A stretch of 64,000 nucleotides of DNA from Comamonadaceae bacterium (GTDB lineage Bacteria > Pseudomonadota > Gammaproteobacteria > Burkholderiales > Burkholderiaceae_C), in NCBI GenBank assembly GCA_027488985.1, contig JAIYAR010000002.1:1-64000 (forward strand), written 5' to 3'. Of the stretch, positions 41,104 to 51,125 are shown in pieces; within the stretch, counting starts at the first letter, position 1; each line of letters begins with the position of its first letter. The position numbers and the translations under genes are program-made. A model generated the notes under the pieces. The model had not been told where the DNA came from. It saw only the letters and a program-made list of their open reading frames with translations, and searched no databases.

Positions 41104-42072
41104 ATGGTCGCCACCCACGCATCGATCACGCCCATGAGTGCACAGGCCGCCGGTCGCCGCAAGGCGCCGGAGCTGGAGGCCGACTACAACCGCAATCCAT
41201 CGCTGGGCTATGAGCCTACCGACGAGGTCGGTTTCATCCGCTGCCTCGATCACGGCTACCCCACACCCTTGGCCCGTTGGCATTGCCATGACGAGTACGA
41301 GCTGCACCTGATCACCGCCACGACTGGCAAAGCCTTTGTGGGCGACTGGATCGGTCCGTTTGCGGCCGGTCAGCTGGTGCTCTGTGGCCCACGGCTGCCC
41401 CATAACTGGATCTCGCTGGATGTTCCGGAAGAGGGCGTTGCCCGGCGGGACCTGGTGATTCAGTTCCGCCACGAGCCCCTGCAACTGGCGTGTCAGGCCA
41501 TCCCCGAGTTTCAGGAAATCATGCCCCTTCTGGAGCGTGCACGGCATGGGATCGAGTTCTTCGGCTGGGCGGATCGGGCCCAAGATCACTGGCATGCGGT
41601 GAAAGGCTCCCGCGGACTCAAGCGCTTGGCTGCTTTTTGCGATTTCATGACAGACCTGTCCCGCTGGGGCGACTACCGCCTGCTGTCCAACGTGCAGATG
41701 CGCGGTGTAGAGAACGATACCGAGTTGGACCAGATCAACACTATCGTCAACCGCATTACCGAAAACCCGTCGCACTCCCAGTCGGCGGCCGAGGTAGCTG
41801 CGGAACTGGCCATGAGCGAGAGCCGGTTTTCCCGCTTCTTCCGGCGGGCGACCGGTAATACCTACACCGACTTTGTGAACCGTGTGCGCATCAATCGGGC
41901 CTGTCAGCTTCTGATGACTTCAGACCGCTATGTCACTAACATTTGCTACGACGTGGGCTTCAACAACGTGGCCAATTTCAACCGGCGTTTTCTGGAACTC
42001 AAGGGCATGACGCCTTCTGAGTTCCGCAAGCAAGCTGAGAGCCGTTTCGGCGGCGCTCCTGTGAGCGTCTAG
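41104..42072 (+). CDS. AraC-family regulator of the polyol operon
   Basis: The 322-residue regulator has an N-terminal cupin-like ligand domain (about 50-150: WHCHDEYELHLITATTGKAFVGDWIGPF) and a C-terminal double helix-turn-helix (about 220-310: MSESRFSRFFRRATGNTYTDF and NICYDVGFNNVANFNRRF). It is 56 bases after the dehydrogenase gene and on the same strand. By analogy with MtlR/AraC-type activators of such operons it probably senses the imported polyol. Confidence 0.88.
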   Translation: MVATHASITPMSAQAAGRRKAPELEADYNRNPSLGYEPTDEVGFIRCLDHGYPTPLARWHCHDEYELHLITATTGKAFVGDWIGPFAAGQLVLCGPRLPHNWISLDVPEEGVARRDLVIQFRHEPLQLACQAIPEFQEIMPLLERARHGIEFFGWADRAQDHWHAVKGSRGLKRLAAFCDFMTDLSRWGDYRLLSNVQMRGVENDTELDQINTIVNRITENPSHSQSAAEVAAELAMSESRFSRFFRRATGNTYTDFVNRVRINRACQLLMTSDRYVTNICYDVGFNNVANFNRRFLELKGMTPSEFRKQAESRFGGAPVSV

Positions 42073-42090
42073 GGCCCACGCTGGCGGACC

Positions 42091-42882
42091 TCAGCCCAGG
42101 GCGGCCTTGCGCAGCTCGTCCGGTGTGCTGCCGGTGAGCTTTTTGAACATGGTGATGAAGGCGGACGCACTGCCGTAACCCAAGTCCAGCGCAATAGTCT
42201 CCACGGTTTGTCCTGCTTCCAGCAGAGGCATGGCCCGCACCACCCGCAGGCGTTGGCGCCATTCGGCGAATGTCATGCCCAGATCCCGTTGGCAGCGGCG
42301 CATCAGGGTGCGTTCGGTGGTGTGCACGGCGTGGGCCAGTTCGGGTAGGGCGCGGTTGTCGCCGGGCTGTGCTTCCAGCATGCGCAGCACCGCACCCAGC
42401 GCAGGGTCTTCGGAGCCGGGCAGGTAGCTGCCGGCGCGGGGGGCCACAACAAGTTGGTCCAGCAGGACTTTGAGCAGTCGGGTTTCGGCCCCCGCCGCAG
42501 GAATGCCGGCGGGCTGCAGACGCAGATGTTCCAGCATGGCCCGCACCAGCGGGCTCACCGTCAAGGCACAGGGCTCAGCCGGCAATTGGTGGCACAGGGG
42601 CGTGGACACATACAAGGAGCAATGGTGCGCGGCCTTGCGATTCAGACCCACGTGTTCCAGATGCGGCGGCAGCCATATGCCGTACTGCGGCGGCGCCAGA
42701 TAGTGGTGCCCCAGTACTTTGACCTCCATGACACCGCTGAAGGAATACACAAACTCGCCCCAGGCGTGTTGGTGCTCGGGGTAGAGCCCGTGGTCCGGCA
42801 CATAAGCGCTGCGGAACATCACGGGCGCCGGCAGGGTGGGGCTGGAGAGGGGCACCTCCAGTTTGGGACGCAGGATGGGCAT
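42091..42882 (-). CDS. AraC-family regulator (second)
   Basis: The 263-residue protein has an N-terminal cupin domain (EHQHAWGEFVYSFSGVMEVK) and a C-terminal AraC double helix (about 160-255: RALPELAHAVHTTERTLMRRCQRDLG and VETIALDLGYGSASAFITMFKK). The short one-piece architecture resembles the NimR/YdfF group. It is convergent with the polyol regulator and divergent from an EamA transporter gene (96-base gap), which it probably controls. Confidence 0.85.
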   Translation of the reverse strand: MPILRPKLEVPLSSPTLPAPVMFRSAYVPDHGLYPEHQHAWGEFVYSFSGVMEVKVLGHHYLAPPQYGIWLPPHLEHVGLNRKAAHHCSLYVSTPLCHQLPAEPCALTVSPLVRAMLEHLRLQPAGIPAAGAETRLLKVLLDQLVVAPRAGSYLPGSEDPALGAVLRMLEAQPGDNRALPELAHAVHTTERTLMRRCQRDLGMTFAEWRQRLRVVRAMPLLEAGQTVETIALDLGYGSASAFITMFKKLTGSTPDELRKAALG

Positions 42883-42978
42883 GCTTGTCGGCTATCGCGT
42901 ATGGCTTGTCTGTTTTTCACTATATCAAGGAAAGCCGTCAGTCCAATAATCGTCTCATTCAATCAGTATTGGGGTGTT

Positions 42979-43908
42979 ATGGATACGCGCAAGGCAATCG
43001 ATGGGCAGGCCATCGTGGTGATGGTGGTGCTATGCGCCACCTGGGGCATGCAACAGGTGGCCCTCAAAGCCACGGCGGCAGATATCGCACCGGTCATGCA
43101 GATAGGCCTGCGCTCCGGCATTGCCGCGTGTCTGGTGGCTCTGGTGATGCACTTGCGGGGCGAGCGCATGTCCTTGCGCGACGGCACCCTTTTGCCGGGG
43201 CTGGCCGTAGGCGTGCTGTTTGCCCTGGAGTTTTTGTTGGTGGCAGAGGGCCTGCGCCACACCAGTGCCTCACATATGGTGGTGTTTTTATATACCGCGC
43301 CCATCTTTGCGGCACTGGGCCTGCACTGGCGCCTGCCTGCAGAACGCCTGGGGCTATTGCAGTGGTCGGGCATTGCCTTGGCATTCTCTGGCATCGCCAT
43401 GACCTTTCTGGGGCGCGGTCATGCCGGCGCGTCGGATGCCGCTTCCATTCTCTGGGGTGATTTTCTGGGTGTGCTGGCAGCCATTTCTTGGGCGGCGACT
43501 ACCGTGGTGGTGCGCTGTTCCGTGTTGTCGACCGCTTCGCCTGCGAAAACCTTGCAGTACCAACTGGTCATGGCTTGCCTGCTCTTGCTCGCCGGCGCAG
43601 TGGTTACCGGGCAGAGCCATGTGAACTGGACGCCCGCTGTCTGGGCCAGCTTGGCGTTTCACGGAATCATCGTGTCGTTTGCCAGCTTTCTGGCCTGGTT
43701 CTGGATGTTGCGCACCTACCTGGCGTCACGCTTGGGCGTGTTCTCGTTCATGACACCCCTGTTCGGTATGCTGTTCGGGGGCTGGTTATTGGGCGAGCCC
43801 ATTGAGGCGGGTTTTTTGATCGGCGCCATTCCGGTGTTGGCCGGCATCGTGCTGGTGAGCGCCGGCCCCTGGTTAGGGCAGATATTCAAAAAGCCGAAAG
43901 CGACATAG
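42979..43908 (+). CDS. EamA/DMT-family transporter
   Basis: The 309-residue protein starts MDTRKAIDGQAIVVMVVLCA, with ten helices in two halves. The first half contains CATWGMQQVALKATAADIAPVMQIGLRSG, and the second half ends FFSFMTPLFGMLFGGWLLGEP-like. It resembles the RhtA/YdcZ-type metabolite exporters. It is divergent from the AraC gene, an arrangement seen for NimT-type efflux pairs. The substrate is unknown. Confidence 0.85.
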   Translation: MDTRKAIDGQAIVVMVVLCATWGMQQVALKATAADIAPVMQIGLRSGIAACLVALVMHLRGERMSLRDGTLLPGLAVGVLFALEFLLVAEGLRHTSASHMVVFLYTAPIFAALGLHWRLPAERLGLLQWSGIALAFSGIAMTFLGRGHAGASDAASILWGDFLGVLAAISWAATTVVVRCSVLSTASPAKTLQYQLVMACLLLLAGAVVTGQSHVNWTPAVWASLAFHGIIVSFASFLAWFWMLRTYLASRLGVFSFMTPLFGMLFGGWLLGEPIEAGFLIGAIPVLAGIVLVSAGPWLGQIFKKPKAT

Positions 43909-44137
43909 GCGCGCTAATCGCGCGGCGGGGCAAGGGAAAGCCTGTCTTGGTTCTGCCATGGAGAGTCGGTAGACTTGTACGACCTCTTAGGTCCGATAAC
44001 TTTACAGACGCTTTGCAGTGCAGTCGGGATTGACGAGGTCAATTCACGCTTGTGCGGTCTATCATTAAAAATGAAGGCTGAACGCACGCGTTTGTGCTGC
44101 TTTCTTCCCATTTTTGCCACCTGCCGTTGCCCCGCCC

Positions 44138-45379
44138 ATGAACCTATACCGTGCCAAAGTCGTGCTGGCTTGCTCAGCCCTGCCCTTGTTAATGCTGGGT
44201 TGCTCCGGAAAAACGGACTCCGCCCCTGCGGGCGCTGCATCCGGCACCGCCAGTCCGGCCGCTACACCGGTTAGCGGCGCAGCCAGTGCACCGGCTGGGG
44301 GGCCTGCCTCAGTGTCCACCGTCAAGGCGCAAAAGAAAGACCTCAACGTCACACTCAAGGCCACGGGCACCGTAGTGCCGCTGAATGTGGTGGATGTGCG
44401 CGCGCAAGTCAGCAGCACGATCAAGGTGGTGCATTTCAAGGAAGGCCAGTTCATCAAAGCCGGCCAGCTCCTTTTCACCCTGGACGCCCGCACCGACGAG
44501 GCCAATGTAGCCAAAGCCGCGGCACAGCTTGCCAAAGACAATGTGACACTTGTAGATGCCAAGCGCCAGTTTGAGCGCGCCAAGCAACTGTTTGCACAAA
44601 ACTTCATTTCTCAAGGTTCGGTGGACACGGCCCAGGCCCTGGTGGACAGCGTGAATGCGACCATCAATGCCGACCAGGCCGCGCTGGATGCCGCCAAGGT
44701 CGCGCTCTCATATTCCCGCATCGTGGCCCCTGCTTCCGGCCGCGCTGGCGCTGTCAATGTATTTGCGGGCAGCGCCGTGCAAGCCAACGTGACCAGCCTG
44801 GTCACTATCACCCAGCTGGATCCGGTAGGCATTCAGTTCAGCATTCCGCAGCGCAACCTAAGCGACGCTCTGGCTGCACTGAAGGATGGCGCTTCGGTAA
44901 GGGCTACGCTCGCAGACGGTGGTGGATCTTTCAAGGGCAAACTGCAGTTTGTCGACAGTGCGGTGGATGCCAGCTCAGGAGCTGTCAAGGCCAAGGCCGT
45001 GTTCCCCAACAAAGAGAACAAACTCTGGCCCGGCGCATTTGCTGAAGTTCAGCAGACCGTGTCCACCATTTCTGATGCGGTGGTTATTCCGGTCGCTGCC
45101 ATCGTGCAGGGTGCTCGCGGCACCATCGTCTATGTGGTGGAAGACGGCAAAGCGGTGCTCAAGCCCATCAAGCTCGTTTACTCCGAGGCCGGCGACGCGG
45201 CGGTCACCGGCATCAAGCCGGGCGACTCGGTGGTGTTGGACGGCAAGCAGAACCTGCGCCCCAACGTGCCGGTGGTGGAGCGCGCCAGGGAAAACAAAGA
45301 AGGCAAAGACAAACCCAAAGAGGGTGAAGCCAAGGCCGCAGACCCCAAACCTGCCACCAGTGATGCGGCCAAGCCATGA
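44138..45379 (+). CDS. RND efflux periplasmic adaptor lipoprotein
   Basis: From ATG 44138 the product has 413 residues. The N-terminus carries a lipobox (LPLLMLGCSGK) so it is a lipoprotein, followed by a low-complexity Ala/Ser/Pro linker (about 26-60). The adaptor core has the biotinyl-like half motifs (VDVRAQVSSTIKVVHFKEGQFIKAG and YSRIVAPASGRAG) around a helical hairpin (about 115-195). A Lys/Glu/Pro-rich tail ends the protein. The stop overlaps the pump gene (ATGA), so the two are coupled. Confidence 0.9.
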   Translation: MNLYRAKVVLACSALPLLMLGCSGKTDSAPAGAASGTASPAATPVSGAASAPAGGPASVSTVKAQKKDLNVTLKATGTVVPLNVVDVRAQVSSTIKVVHFKEGQFIKAGQLLFTLDARTDEANVAKAAAQLAKDNVTLVDAKRQFERAKQLFAQNFISQGSVDTAQALVDSVNATINADQAALDAAKVALSYSRIVAPASGRAGAVNVFAGSAVQANVTSLVTITQLDPVGIQFSIPQRNLSDALAALKDGASVRATLADGGGSFKGKLQFVDSAVDASSGAVKAKAVFPNKENKLWPGAFAEVQQTVSTISDAVVIPVAAIVQGARGTIVYVVEDGKAVLKPIKLVYSEAGDAAVTGIKPGDSVVLDGKQNLRPNVPVVERARENKEGKDKPKEGEAKAADPKPATSDAAKP

Positions 45380-48300
45380 ACATCTCTGAACACTTTATCC
45401 GCCGTCCGGTGATGACGGTGCTGCTGAACCTGGCCATCGTGATGGCCGGGGTGATCGGGTTTCGCAGCATTCCGGTAGCCGCCTTGCCCAGCTACGACAC
45501 GCCGGTGATCAACGTATCGGCATCACTCGCAGGGGCCAGCCCTGAAACCATGGCGTCCTCGGTGGCATTGCCGCTGGAAAAACAGTTTCAGACGGTTCCC
45601 GGACTCAAGACCATCAGCTCCACCAGCACCTTGGGGCAAACCTCGCTGACGCTGGAGTTCGAGGAGTCACGCAGTATCGATGCGGCTGCCGTTGACGTGC
45701 AGGCCGCCTTGCTGCGTGCACAGCGTGCCTTGCCCTCCGACATGACCAACCCGCCGTCGTACCGCAAGGTCAATCCGGCGGATGCGCCGGTGCTGCTGGT
45801 GGCCTTGCAGTCTCCCTCACTTTCTCCGGCTGAGCTGCAGGACTACGCTGAGCATTTGATTGTTCCCACCTTGTCCACGGTGAATGGGGTGGCACAGGTC
45901 AACGTGTTCGGCGCCAAGCGCTATGCCGTGCGGGTGCGGGTGCAGCCTCAGGCACTGGCGGTGCGCAACATCGGGCTGGACGAAGTCAGCGCTGCTTTGC
46001 GGGCTGCGAACGTCAACACGCCAGTAGGTACTCTTGAAGGGCCGAAGCAGACCCTGGTACTGCAGGCCAACAAGCAGTTGCGCAATGCCGCCGAGTTTGC
46101 TGATCTGATTGTGAGCACCAAGGGTGGCAATCCGGTGCGCTTGCGGGATGTGGCCTCGGTAGAAGACAGCCTTGAATCGCTCAAGAGTTGGGCGACTTTC
46201 AACGGCGAGCCCTCCATCACCCTGGCCGTACTGCGCCAGCCCGGCGCCAATACGGTACAGGTGGTGGATTCCATCCGTGCTGCGCTGCCCACCCTGCAGA
46301 CCCAGATGCCGGCATCGGTCAAGATGACCCCGGTCAATGACCGTTCGCTGTCGGTGCGCGAAGCGCTGCACGATGTGACGCTCACACTCATCGGCACCAT
46401 TGCCTTGGTGGTCCTGGTGATCTTCCTATTCCTGCGCCGCTTTGTGGCGACCGTCATTCCGACTTTGTCGTTGCCGGTGTCCTTGATCGGTGCGGTGGCT
46501 CTGCTCTGGGGCTTGAATTACAGCCTGGACAACATTTCGTTGCTAGGCCTCACCTTGGCCGTCGGCTTGGTCGTGGACGATGCCATCGTGGTGCTGGAGA
46601 ACATCATCCGCCACGTGGAGAAGGGCGAGAACGCTTTTCAGGCAGCCCTGCGCGGTGCCCGTGAGGTGGGTTTCACCATCATCTCGATATCGGTGTCGCT
46701 GATTGCAGTGTTCATCCCCATCTTTTTCATGCCCGGCGTGATCGGCTTGTTGTTCCATGAGTTTGCCGTGGTGGTGGCCCTGTCCATCGTGGTGTCGGCC
46801 TTTGTGTCGCTGACCCTGGTGCCCATGTTGGCTAGCCGCTTTTTGAAAGATGAGGCCCACATGAAGCCGCCCGGTCCGGTGGTGCGCAGTTTTGAGCGTG
46901 CGTTCAATGCCACCTTGGCCGGATACACGCGGCTGTTGGACCTGGCGTTGGCACACCGCTATGTGATCTTGGGCGTTGCCATTTCCACCTTTGTGGCCAC
47001 CGCGTGGTTGCTGCAAGTGATTCCCAAGGGGTTTTTTCCGGAAGAAGACATAGGGCAGATTCAGGTGACCACGGAGGCCGCAGAAGACACCTCTTTTGCC
47101 GCCATGGTGGTGCTGCAGGAACGGGCTGCCGAGATCATCCGCAAAGATCCGAATGTCGCCATGGTGAGCTCCTTCAATGGCGGAAATGGCGCGCAAAACA
47201 CCGGCCGCATGTTCGTTACCCTCAAGCCGCAAAGCGAACGTGAGCCCATGAAAAAAGTGGTGGAAGGCTTGCGCAAGAAGTTGCGTGGTGTGGCCGGCAT
47301 CAACGTGTTCATGCGCCCGACCCAGAACCTTCAACTCGGCGGCCGCCAGAGCAAGGCGCAGTACCAATACATTCTCCAAAGTATCCAGGCCGATGAACTC
47401 AGTACTTGGGCCAACCGTTTGCAGGAAAAGCTGCGCGCCGACCCCATGTTCAGGGATGTCACCAGCGACTCTCAGTTACGCGGTTTGCAGGCCCAGCTCA
47501 AGATCGACCGTGACCGCGCCAACTCCCTGGGTGTCTCGGTGGACAGCATCCGCACAGCCTTGTTCAGCGCGTTCGGTGAGCGACAGGTTTCCACCATTTA
47601 CCTGCCCACAGACACCTACCAGGTGATCATGGAAGTGGCGCCCGAGGCCAAGCAGGATGAATCTGCCTTGAATGGAATTTATGTGCGCTCCAGCAATGGT
47701 GGCCTCGTGCCCATGAGCAGTTTCACCACGGTGGAGCGCGCGGTGGGGCCCACCTCTATCAACCACGTCGGCCAATTGCAGGCGGTGACTGTGTCCTTCA
47801 ACCTCGCACCCGGTGCAGCGCTGGGCGACGCCACCGCCAAGATCGATGCGGCGCGTGAAGCCGTCCAGATGCCGGTGTCCATCATCAGCTCGTATGGTGG
47901 TGATGCGGCGGTGTTCAAGAATTCGCAGGGCAGTCAAGCCATCTTGATCGTCGCGGCCTTGCTGGTGATTTATGTGCTGCTGGGGGTGCTGTACGAAAGC
48001 TATATCCACCCCATCACTATCCTCGCGGGTTTGCCCTCTGCAGCCACGGGTGCGTTGGCGACCCTCATGTTTTTCGGCCAGGACCTGACGCTGATTGCCA
48101 CCATCGGCCTCGTGCTGCTGATCGGTATCGTGAAAAAGAACGCAATCATGATGATCGACTTCGCGCTAGACGCGCAGCGCCACCAAGGCATGACTGCCGC
48201 TGAGGCCATCCGCGAGGCCTGTATCTTGCGTTTCCGCCCCATCATGATGACCACGCTGGCCGCCTTGATGGGTGCCCTGCCGATTGCCTTGGGCCTGGGT

Positions 48301-48465
48301 GCCGGCGCCGAGCTGCGTCAGCCGCTGGGCTTGGCGGTGGTTGGTGGCCTGATCTTCTCGCAGGCCATCACCCTCTTCATCACGCCGGTGCTCTACCTGA
48401 TGCTGGAGCGCTTCAGCGGCACCGGCCCCATAGTGACGCCGGAGAACGCGCAGGTCGAGGTTTAA
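45376..48465 (+). CDS. RND efflux pump inner-membrane protein (MdtB/MdtC-like)
   Basis: The 1029-residue transporter starts MNISEHFIRRPVMTVLLNLA and has the RND layout: helix 1, porter loop, helices 2-6, second loop, helices 7-12. The proton-relay Asp pair is visible in GLVVDDAIVVLENIIRHVEKG, and the conserved GFFPEEDIGQIQV follows the central break. A HAE1-type multidrug substrate is likely. No outer-membrane partner follows; the TolC gene 20 kb away is separate. Its last bases overlap the convergent terC by four. Confidence 0.93.
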   Translation: MNISEHFIRRPVMTVLLNLAIVMAGVIGFRSIPVAALPSYDTPVINVSASLAGASPETMASSVALPLEKQFQTVPGLKTISSTSTLGQTSLTLEFEESRSIDAAAVDVQAALLRAQRALPSDMTNPPSYRKVNPADAPVLLVALQSPSLSPAELQDYAEHLIVPTLSTVNGVAQVNVFGAKRYAVRVRVQPQALAVRNIGLDEVSAALRAANVNTPVGTLEGPKQTLVLQANKQLRNAAEFADLIVSTKGGNPVRLRDVASVEDSLESLKSWATFNGEPSITLAVLRQPGANTVQVVDSIRAALPTLQTQMPASVKMTPVNDRSLSVREALHDVTLTLIGTIALVVLVIFLFLRRFVATVIPTLSLPVSLIGAVALLWGLNYSLDNISLLGLTLAVGLVVDDAIVVLENIIRHVEKGENAFQAALRGAREVGFTIISISVSLIAVFIPIFFMPGVIGLLFHEFAVVVALSIVVSAFVSLTLVPMLASRFLKDEAHMKPPGPVVRSFERAFNATLAGYTRLLDLALAHRYVILGVAISTFVATAWLLQVIPKGFFPEEDIGQIQVTTEAAEDTSFAAMVVLQERAAEIIRKDPNVAMVSSFNGGNGAQNTGRMFVTLKPQSEREPMKKVVEGLRKKLRGVAGINVFMRPTQNLQLGGRQSKAQYQYILQSIQADELSTWANRLQEKLRADPMFRDVTSDSQLRGLQAQLKIDRDRANSLGVSVDSIRTALFSAFGERQVSTIYLPTDTYQVIMEVAPEAKQDESALNGIYVRSSNGGLVPMSSFTTVERAVGPTSINHVGQLQAVTVSFNLAPGAALGDATAKIDAAREAVQMPVSIISSYGGDAAVFKNSQGSQAILIVAALLVIYVLLGVLYESYIHPITILAGLPSAATGALATLMFFGQDLTLIATIGLVLLIGIVKKNAIMMIDFALDAQRHQGMTAAEAIREACILRFRPIMMTTLAALMGALPIALGLGAGAELRQPLGLAVVGGLIFSQAITLFITPVLYLMLERFSGTGPIVTPENAQVEV

Positions 48466-49211
48466 GAACTCTTCTGGGCCTTGCGCTTGGCGCGGGCCCG
48501 GATGTTCAAGGCTTCTACCGCCAGTGAAAATGCCATGGCTGCGTAGATGTAGCCCTTGGGGATTTCCTGGTCAAACGCTTCGGCGGTGAGTGCCATGCCG
48601 ACCATCACCAGAAAAGCGAGCGCCAGCACCTTCACAGATGGGTGGCGGTCCACAAATTCCCCGATAGGCTTGGCCGCTACCAACATCACTCCTACCGACA
48701 CCACCACCGCGGCCACCATCACGCTGATCTGGTCAACCATGCCCACAGCCGTGATCACTGAATCCAGTGAAAACACGATGTCGATGATGGCGATCTGCCC
48801 GATGATGGACCAGAACAGTTTGACCCCCGCAGCCTTCATGACGGCGTCTTCTGTGGCGGCCGGTGCATGCTCGTCCCGGGCCTCTACTTCCACGAATATT
48901 TCATGGGATGCCTTGTAGAGCAGAAACAGTCCGCCAGCCAGCAGCACCAGATCGCGCCCGCTGAAGCCTTTGCCCGCCACGCTGAACAGGTCTTCGGTGA
49001 GGCCCATGACCCAGCTAAGCGAAAACAGGAGCAAGAGGCGCGAGATCATGGCAAAGCCCAGACCCAGTCGGCGGGCCTTGTCGCGTAGCTCGGGCGGCAG
49101 GCGCCCCACCAGAATGGAGATGAAGATGATGTTGTCGATGCCCAGCACGATTTCCAGTGCTGTCAGCATGGCGAATGCAATCCATACATTCGGGTCGCTC
49201 AAAAATTCCAT
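48462..49211 (-). CDS. TerC-family membrane protein
   Basis: The 249-residue protein has seven or eight helices. Conserved segments are ALEIVLGIDNIIFISILVGRLP, the second half QIAIIDIVFSLDSVITAVGM and FVDRHPSVKVLALAFLVMVG. The two aspartates in GIDN and FSLDS are the metal-binding residues of TerC/MeeF/YceF-type metal exporters. No yybP-ykoY manganese riboswitch fits in the short leader upstream. It is convergent with the RND gene. Confidence 0.9.
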   Translation of the reverse strand: MEFLSDPNVWIAFAMLTALEIVLGIDNIIFISILVGRLPPELRDKARRLGLGFAMISRLLLLFSLSWVMGLTEDLFSVAGKGFSGRDLVLLAGGLFLLYKASHEIFVEVEARDEHAPAATEDAVMKAAGVKLFWSIIGQIAIIDIVFSLDSVITAVGMVDQISVMVAAVVVSVGVMLVAAKPIGEFVDRHPSVKVLALAFLVMVGMALTAEAFDQEIPKGYIYAAMAFSLAVEALNIRARAKRKAQKSS

Positions 49212-49308
49212 GGTGGTGTCCTTAAGAAAAGAAAGGTTGTTCTGGGCGCCATCCTAGCCGCTTGATGTGACCTTGCGCCAGCGGGCGGACCAGTACACTT
49301 TCATTGCC

Positions 49309-50121
49309 ATGCCCCGATTTGCCGCCAACCTTTCACTGCTCTATAACGAGCACCCCTTTCTGGACCGCTTTGCCGCTGCTGCGCAAGACGGCTTCAAGGG
49401 AGTTGAGTTTTTGTTTCCGTATGCGTTTGCAGCGGCGGACATTGCGGCACAGCTCCAAGCCCTTGGGTTACAGCAAGTCTTGATGAATGCGCCACCTGGA
49501 GACTGGGATGCAGGCGAACGCGGCATAGCCTGCCTGCCGGGCCGTGAGGCCGAGTTCCGCACCGGCTTTGCCAGCGCACTGGAGTACGCGCGGGTTCTGG
49601 AATGCCCGCGCATCCATGTACTGGCAGGATCGGTGCCACCGGGCTCAGACCTTGCAGAGCTGGAGGCTGTCTACACCAGCAACCTGGCGTGGGCTGCTGG
49701 CCAAGCCGCCGCAACGGGCAAGCAGGTATTGATCGAGCCCATCAACACGCGCGACTTTCCGGGTTACTTTCTGCAGCGTCAGGAGCAAGCCCATGCCCTC
49801 GTGCAGTCTGTGGGTGCACCCAATCTGAAGGTGCAGTTTGACCTTTACCACTGCCAGATCATGGAAGGCGATGTGGCCACCAAAATCCGCGAATATTTGC
49901 CCACCGGCAACGTTGGCCACTTCCAGATTGCGGGTGTGCCGGGCCGCCATGAGCCGGATGTGGGCGAGTTGAACTACCCCTATTTGTTGGATGTGATTGA
50001 CGAGGTGTCCGCTGCCTGCGGTTGGGACGGCTGGGTGGGCTGCGAATACCGCCCCCGGCGCGGTGTGGTGCCTGGCGCTACGCGTGAGGGCTTGGGCTGG
50101 CTGCAACGCCGATCAGGGTAA
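49309..50121 (+). CDS. hyi: Hydroxypyruvate isomerase (Hyi/OtnI family)
   Basis: From ATG 49309 the product has 270 residues. It starts [20 protein letters not shown] and shows the TIM-barrel metal site and signature segments LEPINTR-like [56 protein letters not shown] and [10 protein letters not shown]. This family converts hydroxypyruvate to tartronate semialdehyde or isomerises related sugars. No glyoxylate carboligase or tartronate reductase lies nearby, so its pathway is not shown. Confidence 0.9.
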   Translation: MPRFAANLSLLYNEHPFLDRFAAAAQDGFKGVEFLFPYAFAAADIAAQLQALGLQQVLMNAPPGDWDAGERGIACLPGREAEFRTGFASALEYARVLECPRIHVLAGSVPPGSDLAELEAVYTSNLAWAAGQAAATGKQVLIEPINTRDFPGYFLQRQEQAHALVQSVGAPNLKVQFDLYHCQIMEGDVATKIREYLPTGNVGHFQIAGVPGRHEPDVGELNYPYLLDVIDEVSAACGWDGWVGCEYRPRRGVVPGATREGLGWLQRRSG

Positions 50122-50138
50122 GTCCCTAAAATCGGTGG

Positions 50139-51125
50139 ATGACTGAAACCACCACCACCCTGATCGCCACCCACAGTGGCACCTTCCATGCCGACGACGT
50201 ATTCGGCGTGGGCATTTTGATGGGGGTGTTTCCCTCGCACCGCCTGCTCCGCACCCGCAAACAAGAGTTGATTGACACCGCCGATTTCGTGGTCGATGTG
50301 GGCGGCGTGTGGGACGCTGCGAATGGCCGCTTTGACCACCACCAGCGTGGCTTTGACGGTGCCCGGCCTGCTTCCGAAGTCGACGGCACCATCGTGCCCG
50401 GCGTGGGCTATGCAAGTGCGGGCCTGGTGTGGTCTGCGTTTGGCACGGCTTACGTGCAAGCCTGGTGCACGAGCCAGGGCCATGTTTTGGACGAAGCCGC
50501 CGTGGCGGAAGTGGTGCGCTCCATCGACCATTCACTGGTGCAGTACCTCGACATTGTGGACACTGGGCAGGGCGACGTGTCGCCCGGCATCTTCGGGCTT
50601 TCCAGTCTGATTGCCCAGCTCAATACCCACTGGCTCGAAGAAAAGGGCCTGGACCACGCAGCCAAGGCCCAGCTGCTGGAGACCCGCTTCCGCGAAGCGA
50701 TCGCGATCACCCGCAAGTTCCTGGACCATGCCATCAGCAAAAAGGTGGCCCAGCTTCGCGCCATGGACACCGTGCGCCAGGCGCCGCGCCTGCTGGGCGG
50801 CCGGGTGCTGCACTTGCAAGAGGGCGGCATGCCCTGGACGCACGTGGTGCTGAACGAAATGCCCGAGGTGATGTTCGTGATTTACCCCGACTCAGATGGC
50901 GACCAGTACCAGATCAAAACCGTGCCGGTCGAAGCCGGCTCGTTCACGGCACGGATGGACTTGCCAAAGAGCTGGGCCGGCCTGCGCGATGGCGAGTTAG
51001 CCGCGGTGAACGGCGTGGCTGACAGCGTGTTTTGCCACCTTAACTTGTTTATTGGGGGCGCTCGCAGCTTTGAAGGCGCGGTGAAGATGGCTGAATTGGC
51101 GCTGGTGGACGCTGCCGCCGCATGA
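50139..51125 (+). CDS. MYG1-family DHH-type metal-dependent hydrolase
   Basis: The 328-residue protein starts TLIATHSGTFHADDVFGVGIL with the MYG1 histidine/aspartate motif, then FVVDVGGVWDAANGRFDHHQRGF and VRSIDHSLVQYLDIVDTGQ, and ends NLFIGGARSFEGAVKMAELAL. MYG1 (UPF0160) is related to DHH phosphoesterases; the human protein is a 3'-5' RNA exonuclease of nucleus and mitochondria. The bacterial role is not established. Its last codons overlap the next gene by four bases (ATGA). Confidence 0.92.
   Translation: MTETTTTLIATHSGTFHADDVFGVGILMGVFPSHRLLRTRKQELIDTADFVVDVGGVWDAANGRFDHHQRGFDGARPASEVDGTIVPGVGYASAGLVWSAFGTAYVQAWCTSQGHVLDEAAVAEVVRSIDHSLVQYLDIVDTGQGDVSPGIFGLSSLIAQLNTHWLEEKGLDHAAKAQLLETRFREAIAITRKFLDHAISKKVAQLRAMDTVRQAPRLLGGRVLHLQEGGMPWTHVVLNEMPEVMFVIYPDSDGDQYQIKTVPVEAGSFTARMDLPKSWAGLRDGELAAVNGVADSVFCHLNLFIGGARSFEGAVKMAELALVDAAAA

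Noticed and set aside
39635..41122. 495-codon minus-strand frame opposite the polyol dehydrogenase
   Set aside because: Composition (His, Gln, Gly) and full overlap with a conserved enzyme gene mark it as a shadow frame.
43913..43935. GCGCG...CGCGC stem after the EamA gene
   Set aside because: Only five paired bases and no U-run; expected by chance in GC-rich DNA.
49212..49308. Possible yybP-ykoY manganese riboswitch before terC
   Set aside because: The leader is under 100 bases and shows none of the conserved paired regions, so it cannot be supported.
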